Shown piece after piece: positions 15,948-25,286 of a stretch of DNA of 64,000 nt. The notes below the pieces were generated by a model. That model saw nothing but the letters and a program-made list of their open reading frames with translations, did no database searches and was not told where the DNA came from. The stretch spans positions 1-64,000 of the forward strand of contig CAYOYK010000008.1 in NCBI GenBank assembly GCA_964408185.1, read 5' to 3'. The position numbers were made by a program, and so were the translations under genes. Positions within the stretch are counted from its first letter, which is position 1. Every line of letters begins with the position of its first letter. The stretch is from CAYOYK01 sp964408185 (GTDB taxonomy: Bacteria > Bacillota > Clostridia > Christensenellales > Aristaeellaceae).

Positions 15948-18900
15948 ATGCACACGAACCCTACGCTGTTGGCGGTTACCCGTACCTCGGAGACTGTCCC
16001 TTGGCTGGACGCTCTTTTTGGAGAGCGCCTTTGTGTGCTGCGCGCGGGAGACGGGCCGCAGGCGATGAAGGAGCTGGCGGAGCACCCGGAGATCGAGCTC
16101 CTTGCCGTGGAAACGGAGGGGAAGCTGCCCGCGTGGGTACAGTGCGTGCATGAGCTGCCGCAATACGGGACGCTGCCCGTCCTCGCGCTGGTAAGCACGC
16201 CGGAGGCTGCCCAGGCGGCGCTGCTGGACGGCGCGGCCGATGTGCTTCGCGTGCCGGGCATGCCCGCCGAGGGCGAGCGCCGCGCGCTCAACCTCATCCG
16301 TATGGAGCGCATGGCGAGCGAGGGCCACGAGCGGGAGCGGAACGTCTATCAGGTAATGGATCACATGCCGTACGGCATCGGCCTGTACCGCGTTTTGGAC
16401 GACCGGCTGGAGCCGATTTATGTCAATACGGAGCTTGCGCGGCTGGCAGGGAGCACGCCGCAGCCCGGCAACCCTCTGCCCATGCTGCGCCGTGCGGACG
16501 CGGACGAGCTGCTGGCGCATCTGCTCGGCCCGGAAGGCGACGAGCCGTTTGCCATGGAATGCGACACGGACGGGCCGGAGCGCGCGTGCTGCCGGCAGTT
16601 CCTCAACGCGTACTCCATGCGGCACTTGTCCAGCCGCTCGCGCATCGTGCTGATCTCGCTGACGGATGTTACCCGCCAGCACGACGCGGAGCAGGCGCTG
16701 CAAAGGACAAGCAATCAGCTCCGTACCCTCATGGACACCGTGCCCGGCGGCATCATCATCTTTGCGGTGGGCGGGCCGAGCAATGTGGTTTATTTCAACG
16801 ATACGGTGGCAAAGACACTGGGCTACACGCGCGACGAGTACATTGCCATCGCGGCGGGCGACCTCAAGCAGCATATCGTGCCGGAGGACCGCCCGCGCGT
16901 GGAGGAGCTGCTGGACTCGCTGCCGGCCAACCCAAGGCGCGTGACCTGCGATTTCCGTGTGAATCAGAAATCGGGCGAGCAGCGCCACATTACCATGAGC
17001 TGCGCGCCGGAGAGCGGAGACGGCAAAACCTGCATCTGCAACGCCGTATTCTTGGATATCACCAAGGAAAAGACCGAGGAGCGCAAGTCCGAGCTGGCCC
17101 TGAAGGAGCTGCGGTACCGCGCCGAGCATGACACGCTGACCGGCATTTGCAACCGCGAGAGCTTCTGCCTAAAGACCGACCGGATGCTCCGACAGCATCC
17201 GGAGCAGAGATACACGCTGGCTGTGCTGGATATTGACCGCTTCAAGGTCGTAAACGATCTATTTGGCAAGGAGGCCGGCGACCGCGTACTGCTCTGCTTG
17301 GCAGATACGCTCAAGGCGCGGCATCATCAGCAGGGTACGTACGCGCGCATGGAGTCGGATCGGTTTGCGCTGTGCTGCCCGGAGGGCATGCTGGACTGCG
17401 AGCAATTCCATCAGGATTTCCAGCGGCGCTTGACGGAATCTGGGCTGGACTACCATGTGGAGGTCAGCATCGGCCTGTACCGCGTGCACAACCTCAACGT
17501 GTCGGTGCAAAACATGTGCGACCGCGCCGCTATGGCGATGCGCACCATCAAAAGCAGCGCCGTAGTTCGCTTTGCTTATTACGATGAGCATCTGCGCCAA
17601 ACCCTGCTGGAGGAGCAGGAGATCATTGACGATATGTACGACGCGCTGAGCCGCGGCGAGTTTGTGCCCTACGTGCAGCCCATCTACAACATCTCTACCG
17701 GCAAGCCCGTCAGCGCGGAGGTGCTCATCCGCTGGAAGCACCCGCGGCGGGGGTTCATCTCCCCGGCGCTGTTTGTTCCGCTGTTCGAGCGCAACGGCTT
17801 TATCACCAAGCTGGATTCCAACGTGTGGGAGAGCGCGTGTCGGCTTTTGGCGCAATGGAAGGCGGCGGGCTGCGGCCTTCCGCTGAGCGTCAACATCAGC
17901 CGCGTAGACCTGTACAGCCCAAAGCTGTGCGAGCAGCTGCAAGCGCTGGTCAACAAATACGGCCTTACGCCCGATCTGCTCAAGCTGGAGATCACCGAGA
18001 GCGCCTACACCGAGAACCCCGGCGAGCTGCTGGTCGTGGTCAATCGCTTGCGGGAAGCGGGCTTTCACATTTTGATGGACGATTTTGGCAGCGGGTATTC
18101 CAGCTTGAACATTCTCAAGGATATGCCTGTGGATACCCTCAAGATCGACATGCGCTTTCTGGCCGAGCTGGAAACCTCCGCGCGCGCGGCCAGCATTATT
18201 ACCAGCGTGGTGCGCATGGCCAAATGGCTCAACATCCCCGTCATCGCGGAGGGCGTGGAAACCCAGCAGCAGGTTGATTTTCTGCGCTCCATTGGCTGCA
18301 ATCAGGTGCAGGGCTTCTTTTACGCCAAGCCCATGCCTGCCGATGAGCTGGAGACGCTGCTGCTGGGAAGGCAGTATGTCCAGAAGCCCTGCATCGACGA
18401 GCCTGCGGATATTGACGTCGGCGCGGTCTGGGATGCGAACGCCCAGTTCAACACGCTCCTCAACGGAATGATCAGCGGCATCGGCCTGTACGAGCTGGCG
18501 GGCGACGTGCTGGAGGTACAGCGCGTGAACGACGCGTATTACGATTTGTTTGGCATGACGCCAAGCCAGCTCTTTGCCGAGGGCCGCAACGTGCTGGCTC
18601 GCCTCAACCCGGCGGACAGGCAGGCGGCGCTGGACGCGTGCCGCCGCGCGCTGCAAACGCGGCGCGTAGAGCAGGTGACGGTGCGGCAGTACCATAAGGA
18701 CGGCCGCATGCTGTGGATCGATGTGAAGCTCCGCTACATCAGCAAAGCGGGCGACCATCCCGTTTTTTACATGACGCTCAACGATTGTACTCAGCAGAGA
18801 GAATTTGAGATGGCGCGCGCGTTCCAGCAGTATACGGATGCGCTGCGCTCCCTGTACCGCAGCCTGTTTGAGCTGGATTTTGCCAATCAGCGCGTGCGCT

Positions 18901-21689
18901 TGGTCTATCAGGCCGGCGACGGCGTCAAGCTGGAGGAAGGGGACCGCTCGCTTGTCGAGGCGCGCGCGTACTACTTGGAGCGCGTTCACCCCGACGACCG
19001 CGACGGCATCGGGGAGGCGCTGACCGAGGAGAACTTGGCCGCAACGCTGCGCGCGCGGACGCACCTCCGGCTGGAGGCGCGCATGAGGCTGGACGACAGC
19101 GAGCGCTACCAATGGTCGGCGTTTCACGTTTTTTCCTTTGCGGACGCCGCGCGCGGGCGCACGCTTTATCTGTTGGGCGTGCAGGATATCGATGCGCGCA
19201 AGCGGGGACAGCGGCTTGCCGAGGAGAACCACATTCTCCAAGCCAAGCAGAAGGAGCAGGAGCGTTACCTCGCGCTGATGGAGGAGACCGGCACTACCCT
19301 GCTGGACTGGGATTTGACAAAGAACAGCCGCTTCTATTGCTCCTCCGGCTTTGCCCAGTGGCGCATGAGCGACTACCCGCTGGAAGAAGTCGCGCGGGGG
19401 AAGCATCTGAAAGAAATCGTATTTGAGGACGATCGGCGCGTGGCGCTGATGCTCATGTCCAAGGCCGCGCAGTTTAAGGAATGCACGGCGGTCGTCCGCC
19501 TCCAAAAGAAGGTCGGCGGGATGAGCTGGTGCCGCGTCCGCGTGCTGGTTACGCGCGGAGCGGAGGACAAGCCTACGCGCATTGCCGCCACCATCTCCGA
19601 GATTGACGAGCAGATTCGCATGCGCGAGGACTATGTGCAGGCGCAGGCGCAGTTTCAGGCTTTCGCGGATAACTACATGGTCGGCCTTGGCGTGTACGAG
19701 GTATGGGGCGGGCAGAGCCACGCGACCTACCTCAGCGATGGCTTCTATCGCATGATGGGCTACGAGGACAAGGCGCAGTTTCATCAGGATCACACCGAGT
19801 CCGCGTACTTGGCCGTCCACCCGGACGACGTCGCCAAGTTTGACAGCGCCGTGGCGGGCATCATCCGCACGCGCGAGCCGTTTACGCTGGAATACCGCGC
19901 CGTGAGCAAAAACGGCGACGGCCTGTGGCTGCGCACCGAGACCTGCGCTTTGCCCCAGAAGGAGGGCGAGCACCTGCGCCTGCTGGCGGTGATCGCCAAC
20001 ATCACCGAGCTGAAGGAGACGCAGCGCCACCTGCAATGCCTGCTGGACGATATGCCCGTCGGCATGGGAATCTTCGATTTGGAGGGAGACGCGGTTCGCC
20101 CGCGTTACCTCAACGCCCGGATGCCGGAGCTGCTGGGCTACTCCCACGAGGAGCTGATGACGGGCGATTTTTCCACGCTGGGGGATCATTTGGAGCGCCT
20201 GCAAAGCAAGACGCTCATCCACTCCGCACGTCAGCGGGCTGCAAAGGGCGCGTACATCACGCAGGAAACGCTGCAAATGCGGCGCAAGGACGGCGCGAGT
20301 ATCTGGGTACAATCGGTGAACCGCATCGCGCAGGATGACGCGGGCAACACCGCCTGCTACGTGATGCTGAGCGACGTAACGGAAAACGTCGTCGCGCGCC
20401 GCCGCCTGCGCTGGCAGGAGGAGCGCTATCGCCTGCTCGTGGAGCATACCGATTCCATTCTGTTTGACTATGACGTGGAGCGGGATGTGATGACATTCAC
20501 CCTCCGGACGCGCGAGACCGACGCTCACGAGCGCACGCTTGACGATCACCTGCGGCGGCTGGAGGAATGCGAGATCGTTCAAAGCAGCTTCCGCGACGTC
20601 TACCGCGCCGCGCTGCTCACCGCGATCGATCATCCGGCGGAGGGAACGCTTGAGCTTCTGGCGGACTTTACGGGCGATGGCTACCGCTGGTGCCGCATGT
20701 ATTATGTCAGCGTAGCCGACGAGAGCGGCCGCGTGTTCCGCGTGGTAGGCCGCGTGCTGAGCATTGACCGCGAGAAGGAGATCGAGGAGCGCCTGCGCAT
20801 CGAGCGAAGGTATCGCCAAGCGCTGCTGGCGGAGACGCTGTACGTCTACGACGTCAACCCGGAGGACGGGCGCGTATCGCTTTTGCACGCCGCGCCCAAA
20901 GCCGACGAGCGCTTTTTGCCATGGCAGGCCTATCGCCTGCAGGAGGGGAACCGCGAGAATTTCCATCCGGAGGACTGGCCCGCCCTGCAAGAGATGATCG
21001 CCCAGAAGAACTACGGCGCGTCCGACGACCAAACGGAGGCTCGCAGGCAATTCCGCATTATTGACCGCGCGGGCGAGTGGGTCTGGGTGGAGGCCGCCAT
21101 CCATCCGCTCAGCGAGACGGAGAACGGCAAGCCGCGCCTGCTGATCTACCTCAAGGTGGTGGATACGCAGCGGCGGCGCGAGGAGGAGCTGCGCACGCGC
21201 GCGGAGCTCGATATCGTGAGCGGGGTGCTCAACCGCGCCACCACGGAGCAGCGCGTCAACGAGGCGCTGGCGACCGGACAGGAATGCGCCTTCCTTCTGC
21301 TGGATGTGGATAACTTCAAGCACATCAACGATACGCTGGGTCACGCCGCGGGCGATTCGGCCATCCGCGCCATCGGCGAAGCCCTGCGCGAGGGCGTGCG
21401 CTCCGGCGATGTGGTGGGCCGTGTGGGCGGCGACGAGTTTGCGGTGCTGCTCGCCGGCATCGCGTGCCGAGAAAGCGCGCTAAAGAAGGCAAACGCCCTG
21501 CTGCTGGAGCTGGGCGAGCGCTGCATGCAGGGGCTGGACGGGCTGCGCGTCACCGCCAGCATCGGCGTCACCATCGCGCCGGAGGACGGCAGCACATTCC
21601 ATGAGCTGTACCAAAAAAGCGACCAAGCCATGTACCGCGCCAAATCCGCGGGGAAGGGCCGGCCGGAGGCCTATTGCGCGGAGAAATGA
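15948..21689 (+). CDS. 1913-residue multi-PAS GGDEF/EAL cyclic-di-GMP protein
   Basis: Very large soluble signalling protein with no membrane segment. Order: a receiver-like N-terminal domain (about 1-120, degenerate), two PAS domains (about 130-385), a GGDEF domain whose active-site motif is eroded to ESDRF (near 469), and an EAL domain. The EAL domain has EVL in place of EAL (591-593) but keeps DDFGSGYSSL (711-720), LKIDMRFL and IAEGVETQQQ. A long chain of further PAS-like domains (about 830-1770) follows, then a C-terminal GGDEF domain with intact GGDEF (1827-1831) and an RxxD inhibition site five residues upstream (RSGD, 1818-1821). It should make c-di-GMP at the C-terminus and probably degrade it in the middle. 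ATG 15948 is preceded by GAAAGG at 12 nt. Confidence 0.9.
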   Translation: MHTNPTLLAVTRTSETVPWLDALFGERLCVLRAGDGPQAMKELAEHPEIELLAVETEGKLPAWVQCVHELPQYGTLPVLALVSTPEAAQAALLDGAADVLRVPGMPAEGERRALNLIRMERMASEGHERERNVYQVMDHMPYGIGLYRVLDDRLEPIYVNTELARLAGSTPQPGNPLPMLRRADADELLAHLLGPEGDEPFAMECDTDGPERACCRQFLNAYSMRHLSSRSRIVLISLTDVTRQHDAEQALQRTSNQLRTLMDTVPGGIIIFAVGGPSNVVYFNDTVAKTLGYTRDEYIAIAAGDLKQHIVPEDRPRVEELLDSLPANPRRVTCDFRVNQKSGEQRHITMSCAPESGDGKTCICNAVFLDITKEKTEERKSELALKELRYRAEHDTLTGICNRESFCLKTDRMLRQHPEQRYTLAVLDIDRFKVVNDLFGKEAGDRVLLCLADTLKARHHQQGTYARMESDRFALCCPEGMLDCEQFHQDFQRRLTESGLDYHVEVSIGLYRVHNLNVSVQNMCDRAAMAMRTIKSSAVVRFAYYDEHLRQTLLEEQEIIDDMYDALSRGEFVPYVQPIYNISTGKPVSAEVLIRWKHPRRGFISPALFVPLFERNGFITKLDSNVWESACRLLAQWKAAGCGLPLSVNISRVDLYSPKLCEQLQALVNKYGLTPDLLKLEITESAYTENPGELLVVVNRLREAGFHILMDDFGSGYSSLNILKDMPVDTLKIDMRFLAELETSARAASIITSVVRMAKWLNIPVIAEGVETQQQVDFLRSIGCNQVQGFFYAKPMPADELETLLLGRQYVQKPCIDEPADIDVGAVWDANAQFNTLLNGMISGIGLYELAGDVLEVQRVNDAYYDLFGMTPSQLFAEGRNVLARLNPADRQAALDACRRALQTRRVEQVTVRQYHKDGRMLWIDVKLRYISKAGDHPVFYMTLNDCTQQREFEMARAFQQYTDALRSLYRSLFELDFANQRVRLVYQAGDGVKLEEGDRSLVEARAYYLERVHPDDRDGIGEALTEENLAATLRARTHLRLEARMRLDDSERYQWSAFHVFSFADAARGRTLYLLGVQDIDARKRGQRLAEENHILQAKQKEQERYLALMEETGTTLLDWDLTKNSRFYCSSGFAQWRMSDYPLEEVARGKHLKEIVFEDDRRVALMLMSKAAQFKECTAVVRLQKKVGGMSWCRVRVLVTRGAEDKPTRIAATISEIDEQIRMREDYVQAQAQFQAFADNYMVGLGVYEVWGGQSHATYLSDGFYRMMGYEDKAQFHQDHTESAYLAVHPDDVAKFDSAVAGIIRTREPFTLEYRAVSKNGDGLWLRTETCALPQKEGEHLRLLAVIANITELKETQRHLQCLLDDMPVGMGIFDLEGDAVRPRYLNARMPELLGYSHEELMTGDFSTLGDHLERLQSKTLIHSARQRAAKGAYITQETLQMRRKDGASIWVQSVNRIAQDDAGNTACYVMLSDVTENVVARRRLRWQEERYRLLVEHTDSILFDYDVERDVMTFTLRTRETDAHERTLDDHLRRLEECEIVQSSFRDVYRAALLTAIDHPAEGTLELLADFTGDGYRWCRMYYVSVADESGRVFRVVGRVLSIDREKEIEERLRIERRYRQALLAETLYVYDVNPEDGRVSLLHAAPKADERFLPWQAYRLQEGNRENFHPEDWPALQEMIAQKNYGASDDQTEARRQFRIIDRAGEWVWVEAAIHPLSETENGKPRLLIYLKVVDTQRRREEELRTRAELDIVSGVLNRATTEQRVNEALATGQECAFLLLDVDNFKHINDTLGHAAGDSAIRAIGEALREGVRSGDVVGRVGGDEFAVLLAGIACRESALKKANALLLELGERCMQGLDGLRVTASIGVTIAPEDGSTFHELYQKSDQAMYRAKSAGKGRPEAYCAEK

Positions 21690-21745
21690 CGCGATGGCGG
21701 ATATGCGGCGGTCTGTGCGTTTTTTGTTCTTTGCGGTTCATTGGT

Positions 21746-21774
21746 TTGACAGCGCGGAAGCGGGTGGCTATACT
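21746..21774 (+). promoter_or_regulatory. sigma-A promoter for asnA
   Basis: Perfect TTGACA (21746-21751), 17-nt spacer, TATACT (21769-21774), 36 nt before the start. Confidence 0.85.
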
Positions 21775-21809
21775 GGTTGCATTCGCTACGCCCGGAAAGG
21801 AGCCCTGTC

Positions 21810-22817
21810 ATGAGCAGAACCTATATTCCCGAAGGCTACAAGCCCCGACTTTCCTTGTACGAAACACAGGCCGCTATCAGCCTGATTAAGCGCACCTTTC
21901 AGGACGGCCTTGCCAAGGCGCTCAACCTCAAGCGCGTATCCGCGCCGCTGTTCGTGATTCCCTCCACCGGCCTTAATGACGATTTGAACGGCGTGGAGCG
22001 CCCCGTCAGCTTTGATATCCCGGACGCCGGCATCGACGCGCAGGTTGTGCAGTCCCTCGCCAAGTGGAAGCGCATGGCCCTCTACCGCTACGACGTGCAT
22101 CCCGGCAAGGGCATATACGCCGATATGAACGCCATCCGCCGCGACGAGACGCTGGACAACCTGCACTCGATCTATGTGGATCAATGGGATTGGGAGCGCG
22201 TGATCACCCGCGAGACCCGCACCCTGCAAATGCTGCGCATGACCGTGAGCGCCATTGTGGATTGCATCAGCGACGCGTCGCTGATGGTCAACGGCCGCTA
22301 CCCGCAGCTTGGCACGCAGATTCGCGGCGAGGTGAGCTTTATCACGGCGCAGGAGCTGCTGGAGCTTTACCCGGAGATGACCCCAAAGGAGCGCGAGAAC
22401 GCCTACCTCCGCGAGCATCCCATTACGTTTTTGATGGGCATCGGCGGCAGGCTCTCCAACGGGGAGCCGCATGACGGCCGCGCGCCCGATTATGACGATT
22501 GGAGCATGAACGGCGATCTGCTGTACTATAACCCCGTGCTGGGCTGCGCTTTTGAGCTGAGCTCCATGGGCATCCGCGTGGATCCCGATACGCTTGACCG
22601 TCAGCTTACTCTGTCTGGCTGCGATAGCCGACGCGGGCTGCTGTTCCACAAAATGCTGCTGGCGGGCGAGCTGCCGCTGACGATGGGCGGCGGCATCGGG
22701 CAGAGCCGCCTGTGCATGCTGCTGCTGGGCAAGGCGCACATCGGCGAGGTGCAGTCCTCCATTTGGGATGAGGAAACTCACCGCGTTTGCGAGGCTCACG
22801 GCATTACGCTGCTCTAA
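21810..22817 (+). CDS. asnA: Aspartate--ammonia ligase (asparagine synthetase A)
   Basis: 335 residues, the usual AsnA length. Makes asparagine from aspartate, ATP and free ammonia, in the cytosol; class II aminoacyl-tRNA-synthetase-like fold. Conserved segments are PLFVIPSTGLNDDLNGVERP, SLAKWKRMAL, YADMNAIRRDE, HSIYVDQWDWE, FLMGIGGRLSNGEPHDGRAP and the C-terminal TMGGGIGQSRLCMLLL. ATG 21810 has GAAAGGAG 8 nt upstream and a strong promoter of its own. The use of ammonia rather than glutamine is worth noting beside the altered CTP synthase in the same window. Confidence 0.96.
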   Translation: MSRTYIPEGYKPRLSLYETQAAISLIKRTFQDGLAKALNLKRVSAPLFVIPSTGLNDDLNGVERPVSFDIPDAGIDAQVVQSLAKWKRMALYRYDVHPGKGIYADMNAIRRDETLDNLHSIYVDQWDWERVITRETRTLQMLRMTVSAIVDCISDASLMVNGRYPQLGTQIRGEVSFITAQELLELYPEMTPKERENAYLREHPITFLMGIGGRLSNGEPHDGRAPDYDDWSMNGDLLYYNPVLGCAFELSSMGIRVDPDTLDRQLTLSGCDSRRGLLFHKMLLAGELPLTMGGGIGQSRLCMLLLGKAHIGEVQSSIWDEETHRVCEAHGITLL

Positions 22818-22912
22818 GCGCGGCGCGGATGCCCTCCGCCGCGACGGCAGGCTGAGGCGCGCTGTAAAAAAACTGCCGCGCGGCGCGGCGGCGCGCACGG
22901 GCAATCAAACTG

Positions 22913-22921
22913 TGGTATAAT
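22913..22921 (+). promoter_or_regulatory. Extended -10 promoter element before the VanW gene
   Basis: TGG directly followed by TATAAT (22916-22921), an extended -10. No good -35 is found 17 nt upstream (GCGCAC). Confidence 0.5.
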
Positions 22922-22974
22922 GATCTGACGGCAATGCCGACCTGCCCGGGGCGTGGCCCCAAAGGAGCAACCGT

Positions 22975-24153
22975 ATGATGATTTTACAACGCATGCGTTG
23001 CGCGCTGCTTTGCCTGCTGCTGGCCGCCTGTCCGCTGCTGGCCTGCGCCGAGGACGCGGCCGCCGCGCCGGAGGCGACCGACGTGCCGCTGGTCGATCAG
23101 GCAATCGAGGAGGGCGTGGCCGAGGAGGATCTGCCCACCGACGAGGACGCCGCGATCGCCGCTGTGGACGAGGTGGCCGGCCCGCCCAGCATCGCGGGCT
23201 TGAAGCCGCTCTACACCACCGTGATCAAAATGCTGACGGCCACCGGCAAAAGCGTTGCGATCCGCTACGCGCAGGACACCGAGTCCAAGGCGCTCGGCTC
23301 CGTAGCGTCCGGCAAGACAGTCACCATCTACAAGGTGCTGCCGTCCTTCGTGCTCATCGAGTACCAAGGCGTCGTCGGCTACATCCTGCGCACCTGTATC
23401 GATGAAAACTGCGTGGCGATCGACCCCGCAAACACCGTGCCCTATGGGGTGATGCCCATGGCCTATGTGGCGACCACCAAACAGAGCACGCCCGTTTATC
23501 AGACCAAGGATGTCAACGGCGATACGCAAAAGATCGTGCTGGGCGAGGGCGTCAAGGTGGCCATTATCGGCTTTGAGGACGGCTTTGCCAAGACCATCTA
23601 TTGGCGCAGCTACGGCTACATCCCGGCGGATCGCCTCTGCGACCTCGTGGTGGTATCGCCCACCGAGGAGCCCCTCAGCGACGAGACGCCCATCGCGGCG
23701 TTTACGTCCTTCTTCGAGTACGGGCTGGGTACCGAGGCCAATACCGGCCGCGTGCTCAACATCATCCGCAGCTGCGAGTTGATGACCCGCGTGATGCAGC
23801 CGGGCGAGCAGCTGGATTTTAACGCCGATATCGGCCCGTACAAACGCACCAACGGCTATTATCCCGCGCCAGTGCTGATAGGCGGAGGCAGCCAGCTTGG
23901 CTATGGCGGCGGCACCTGCCAAAGCTCAAGCACGCTGTATAACGCCATTCGGCAGCTACCCGGAATCACGGTGCTGTACCGCCGCCCGCATGGGCCGGGC
24001 AGCGCCCGCTATCTGCCCCAGCATACGGACGCGGCTGTGGGCAACACCTCCCTGAACCTTATCTTCCGCAATGATTATGATTTTCCCATTCGCATCGTGG
24101 CCGAGAGCAAGGGCGAGGGAACGCTGACAATTATGATCTACAAGGGAGAATGA
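22975..24153 (+). CDS. Secreted SH3/VanW-domain protein
   Basis: 392 residues. The N-terminal signal LLCLLLAACPLLACAED contains LAAC, a plausible lipobox, so it may be a lipoprotein; ordinary signal cleavage is also possible. An acidic linker (about 25-70) is followed by two SH3-like repeats (about 85-140 and 160-215) and a C-terminal VanW domain (about 235-390) with the family hallmark GGGTCQSSSTLYNAI and a DFNADIGPY segment. VanW proteins are linked to glycopeptide-resistance loci and envelope functions, but their reaction is not known. AAAGGAG at 22961 lies 7 nt before ATG 22975 (a second ATG is at 22978). Probably co-transcribed with the next secreted gene. Confidence 0.85.
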   Translation: MMILQRMRCALLCLLLAACPLLACAEDAAAAPEATDVPLVDQAIEEGVAEEDLPTDEDAAIAAVDEVAGPPSIAGLKPLYTTVIKMLTATGKSVAIRYAQDTESKALGSVASGKTVTIYKVLPSFVLIEYQGVVGYILRTCIDENCVAIDPANTVPYGVMPMAYVATTKQSTPVYQTKDVNGDTQKIVLGEGVKVAIIGFEDGFAKTIYWRSYGYIPADRLCDLVVVSPTEEPLSDETPIAAFTSFFEYGLGTEANTGRVLNIIRSCELMTRVMQPGEQLDFNADIGPYKRTNGYYPAPVLIGGGSQLGYGGGTCQSSSTLYNAIRQLPGITVLYRRPHGPGSARYLPQHTDAAVGNTSLNLIFRNDYDFPIRIVAESKGEGTLTIMIYKGE

Positions 24154-24201
24154 CGTGCGCCCGGCCCGCTGTGCCGATCGACAACCAAAGGAGCGTTTTG
24201 T

Positions 24202-25218
24202 ATGAAGAAACGGTTTCTTTCCTTGCTGCTGTCCGTGCTGCTGCTGTCGATCCTTCTGCCGGGCGCGCAGGCCATCAGCTTTTCCAATTACGCGCTGACA
24301 CTCAACGATGATACGGTGTTGGTTTCCACGGCCAGCGCGACCGGGCAGGTGGTGGGCTTGCTTCCCGCCGCGACGCTGCTGGAGGTGCTCGGCCAAAGCA
24401 TGACGGGCAAGGTGCTGTGGTACCATGTCAGCTGGAGCGGCACGACCGGGTATGTGTCCGCCGCGAACGTCCGGCTGCTTACCACCGACGAGGCCAACGA
24501 GATGGCCGGGACCGGCGGGAGCGATACGCAGGCAGGAGGGGGCGCAACGCAGATCGGCGGGAGCAGTCCGCTGCGCGGGTACTCCTACCAGACCGGCTAC
24601 CAGTATGTGCAGTTTGGCAGCTATGCCTACCAGCGCCGTGGTGGGGAGGCCCCCATCCTGTGGCGCGTGCTGACTGTGGACGGCGGCTACGCGCTGCTGT
24701 GGAGCGAGTATATCGTGGACTGTCGCCCGTACTTGGAGGCTCCCTACGATAACGCGCCCACGAAGGGCTGCGCCTTTACGGACTCGGCTGTGTACTCCTT
24801 CCTCAATGGCGAGTTTGTCTACCGCGCGTTCGACGATACCGAGCGCGGCGCGCTGGTTGGCACCAGCCGGGGCTTGGCGTTTGTGCTCGATCAATCGGAT
24901 CTGACGAATCCGGGCTACGGCTTCCAGAGCAACTCCAAGTCCCCCGACCCCAACCGCAGCGCGTATGCTACGCCCTACGCGGCCGCTTGCGGCTGCTTTG
25001 TGGCCAAGGAAGGCGGCGGCAGCAACTACTGGGTCTCCACCGTTACGCAGGGCTATATCGTCAACATGCACTACAACGGCTCCATGGGCAAGGCCAACGT
25101 ATACCGCACGAACATTGGCGTGCGCGTCGCGGTTTGGGTGGATGTGAGCTTGTGTACGCTCTCCGGCGGTGACGGCTCGCTGAACAACCCGTATCAATTT
25201 GGCGGCAGCAACGGCTGA
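24202..25218 (+). CDS. Secreted SH3 and DUF6273 protein
   Basis: 338 residues. Signal peptide about 1-25, ending GAQA. An SH3-like domain (about 30-95) with YHVSWSGTTGYVSAANVRLL is followed by a Gly/Thr linker (about 103-123). The C-terminal DUF6273 domain (about 128-330) has VQFGSYAYQ, APILWRVLTVDGGYALLWSE, SFLNGEFVYRAF and the closing NIGVRVAVWV. DUF6273 domains occur in secreted Bacillota proteins; function unknown. It starts 48 nt after the VanW gene with AAAGGAG upstream, and a strong terminator follows. Confidence 0.8.
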   Translation: MKKRFLSLLLSVLLLSILLPGAQAISFSNYALTLNDDTVLVSTASATGQVVGLLPAATLLEVLGQSMTGKVLWYHVSWSGTTGYVSAANVRLLTTDEANEMAGTGGSDTQAGGGATQIGGSSPLRGYSYQTGYQYVQFGSYAYQRRGGEAPILWRVLTVDGGYALLWSEYIVDCRPYLEAPYDNAPTKGCAFTDSAVYSFLNGEFVYRAFDDTERGALVGTSRGLAFVLDQSDLTNPGYGFQSNSKSPDPNRSAYATPYAAACGCFVAKEGGGSNYWVSTVTQGYIVNMHYNGSMGKANVYRTNIGVRVAVWVDVSLCTLSGGDGSLNNPYQFGGSNG

Positions 25219-25233
25219 CCGCAGACAAAACGC

Positions 25234-25264
25234 ACAGGCCCCGCCAACGAATGGCGGGGCCTGT
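25234..25264. terminator. Bidirectional terminator between DUF6273 gene and spo0A
   Basis: 13-bp perfect stem ACAGGCCCCGCCA (25234-25246) and TGGCGGGGCCTGT (25252-25264), loop of 5. Placed between convergent genes. Confidence 0.85.
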
Positions 25265-25286
25265 GTTTCTGTATTTCACGGCGCGG

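Noticed and set aside
17259..21344. 1361-codon open frame on the minus strand
   Set aside because: Antisense to the PAS/GGDEF/EAL gene; a by-product of GC-rich codon structure. Sequence is low-complexity Ala/Arg/Leu/Val without domains or a ribosome-binding site.
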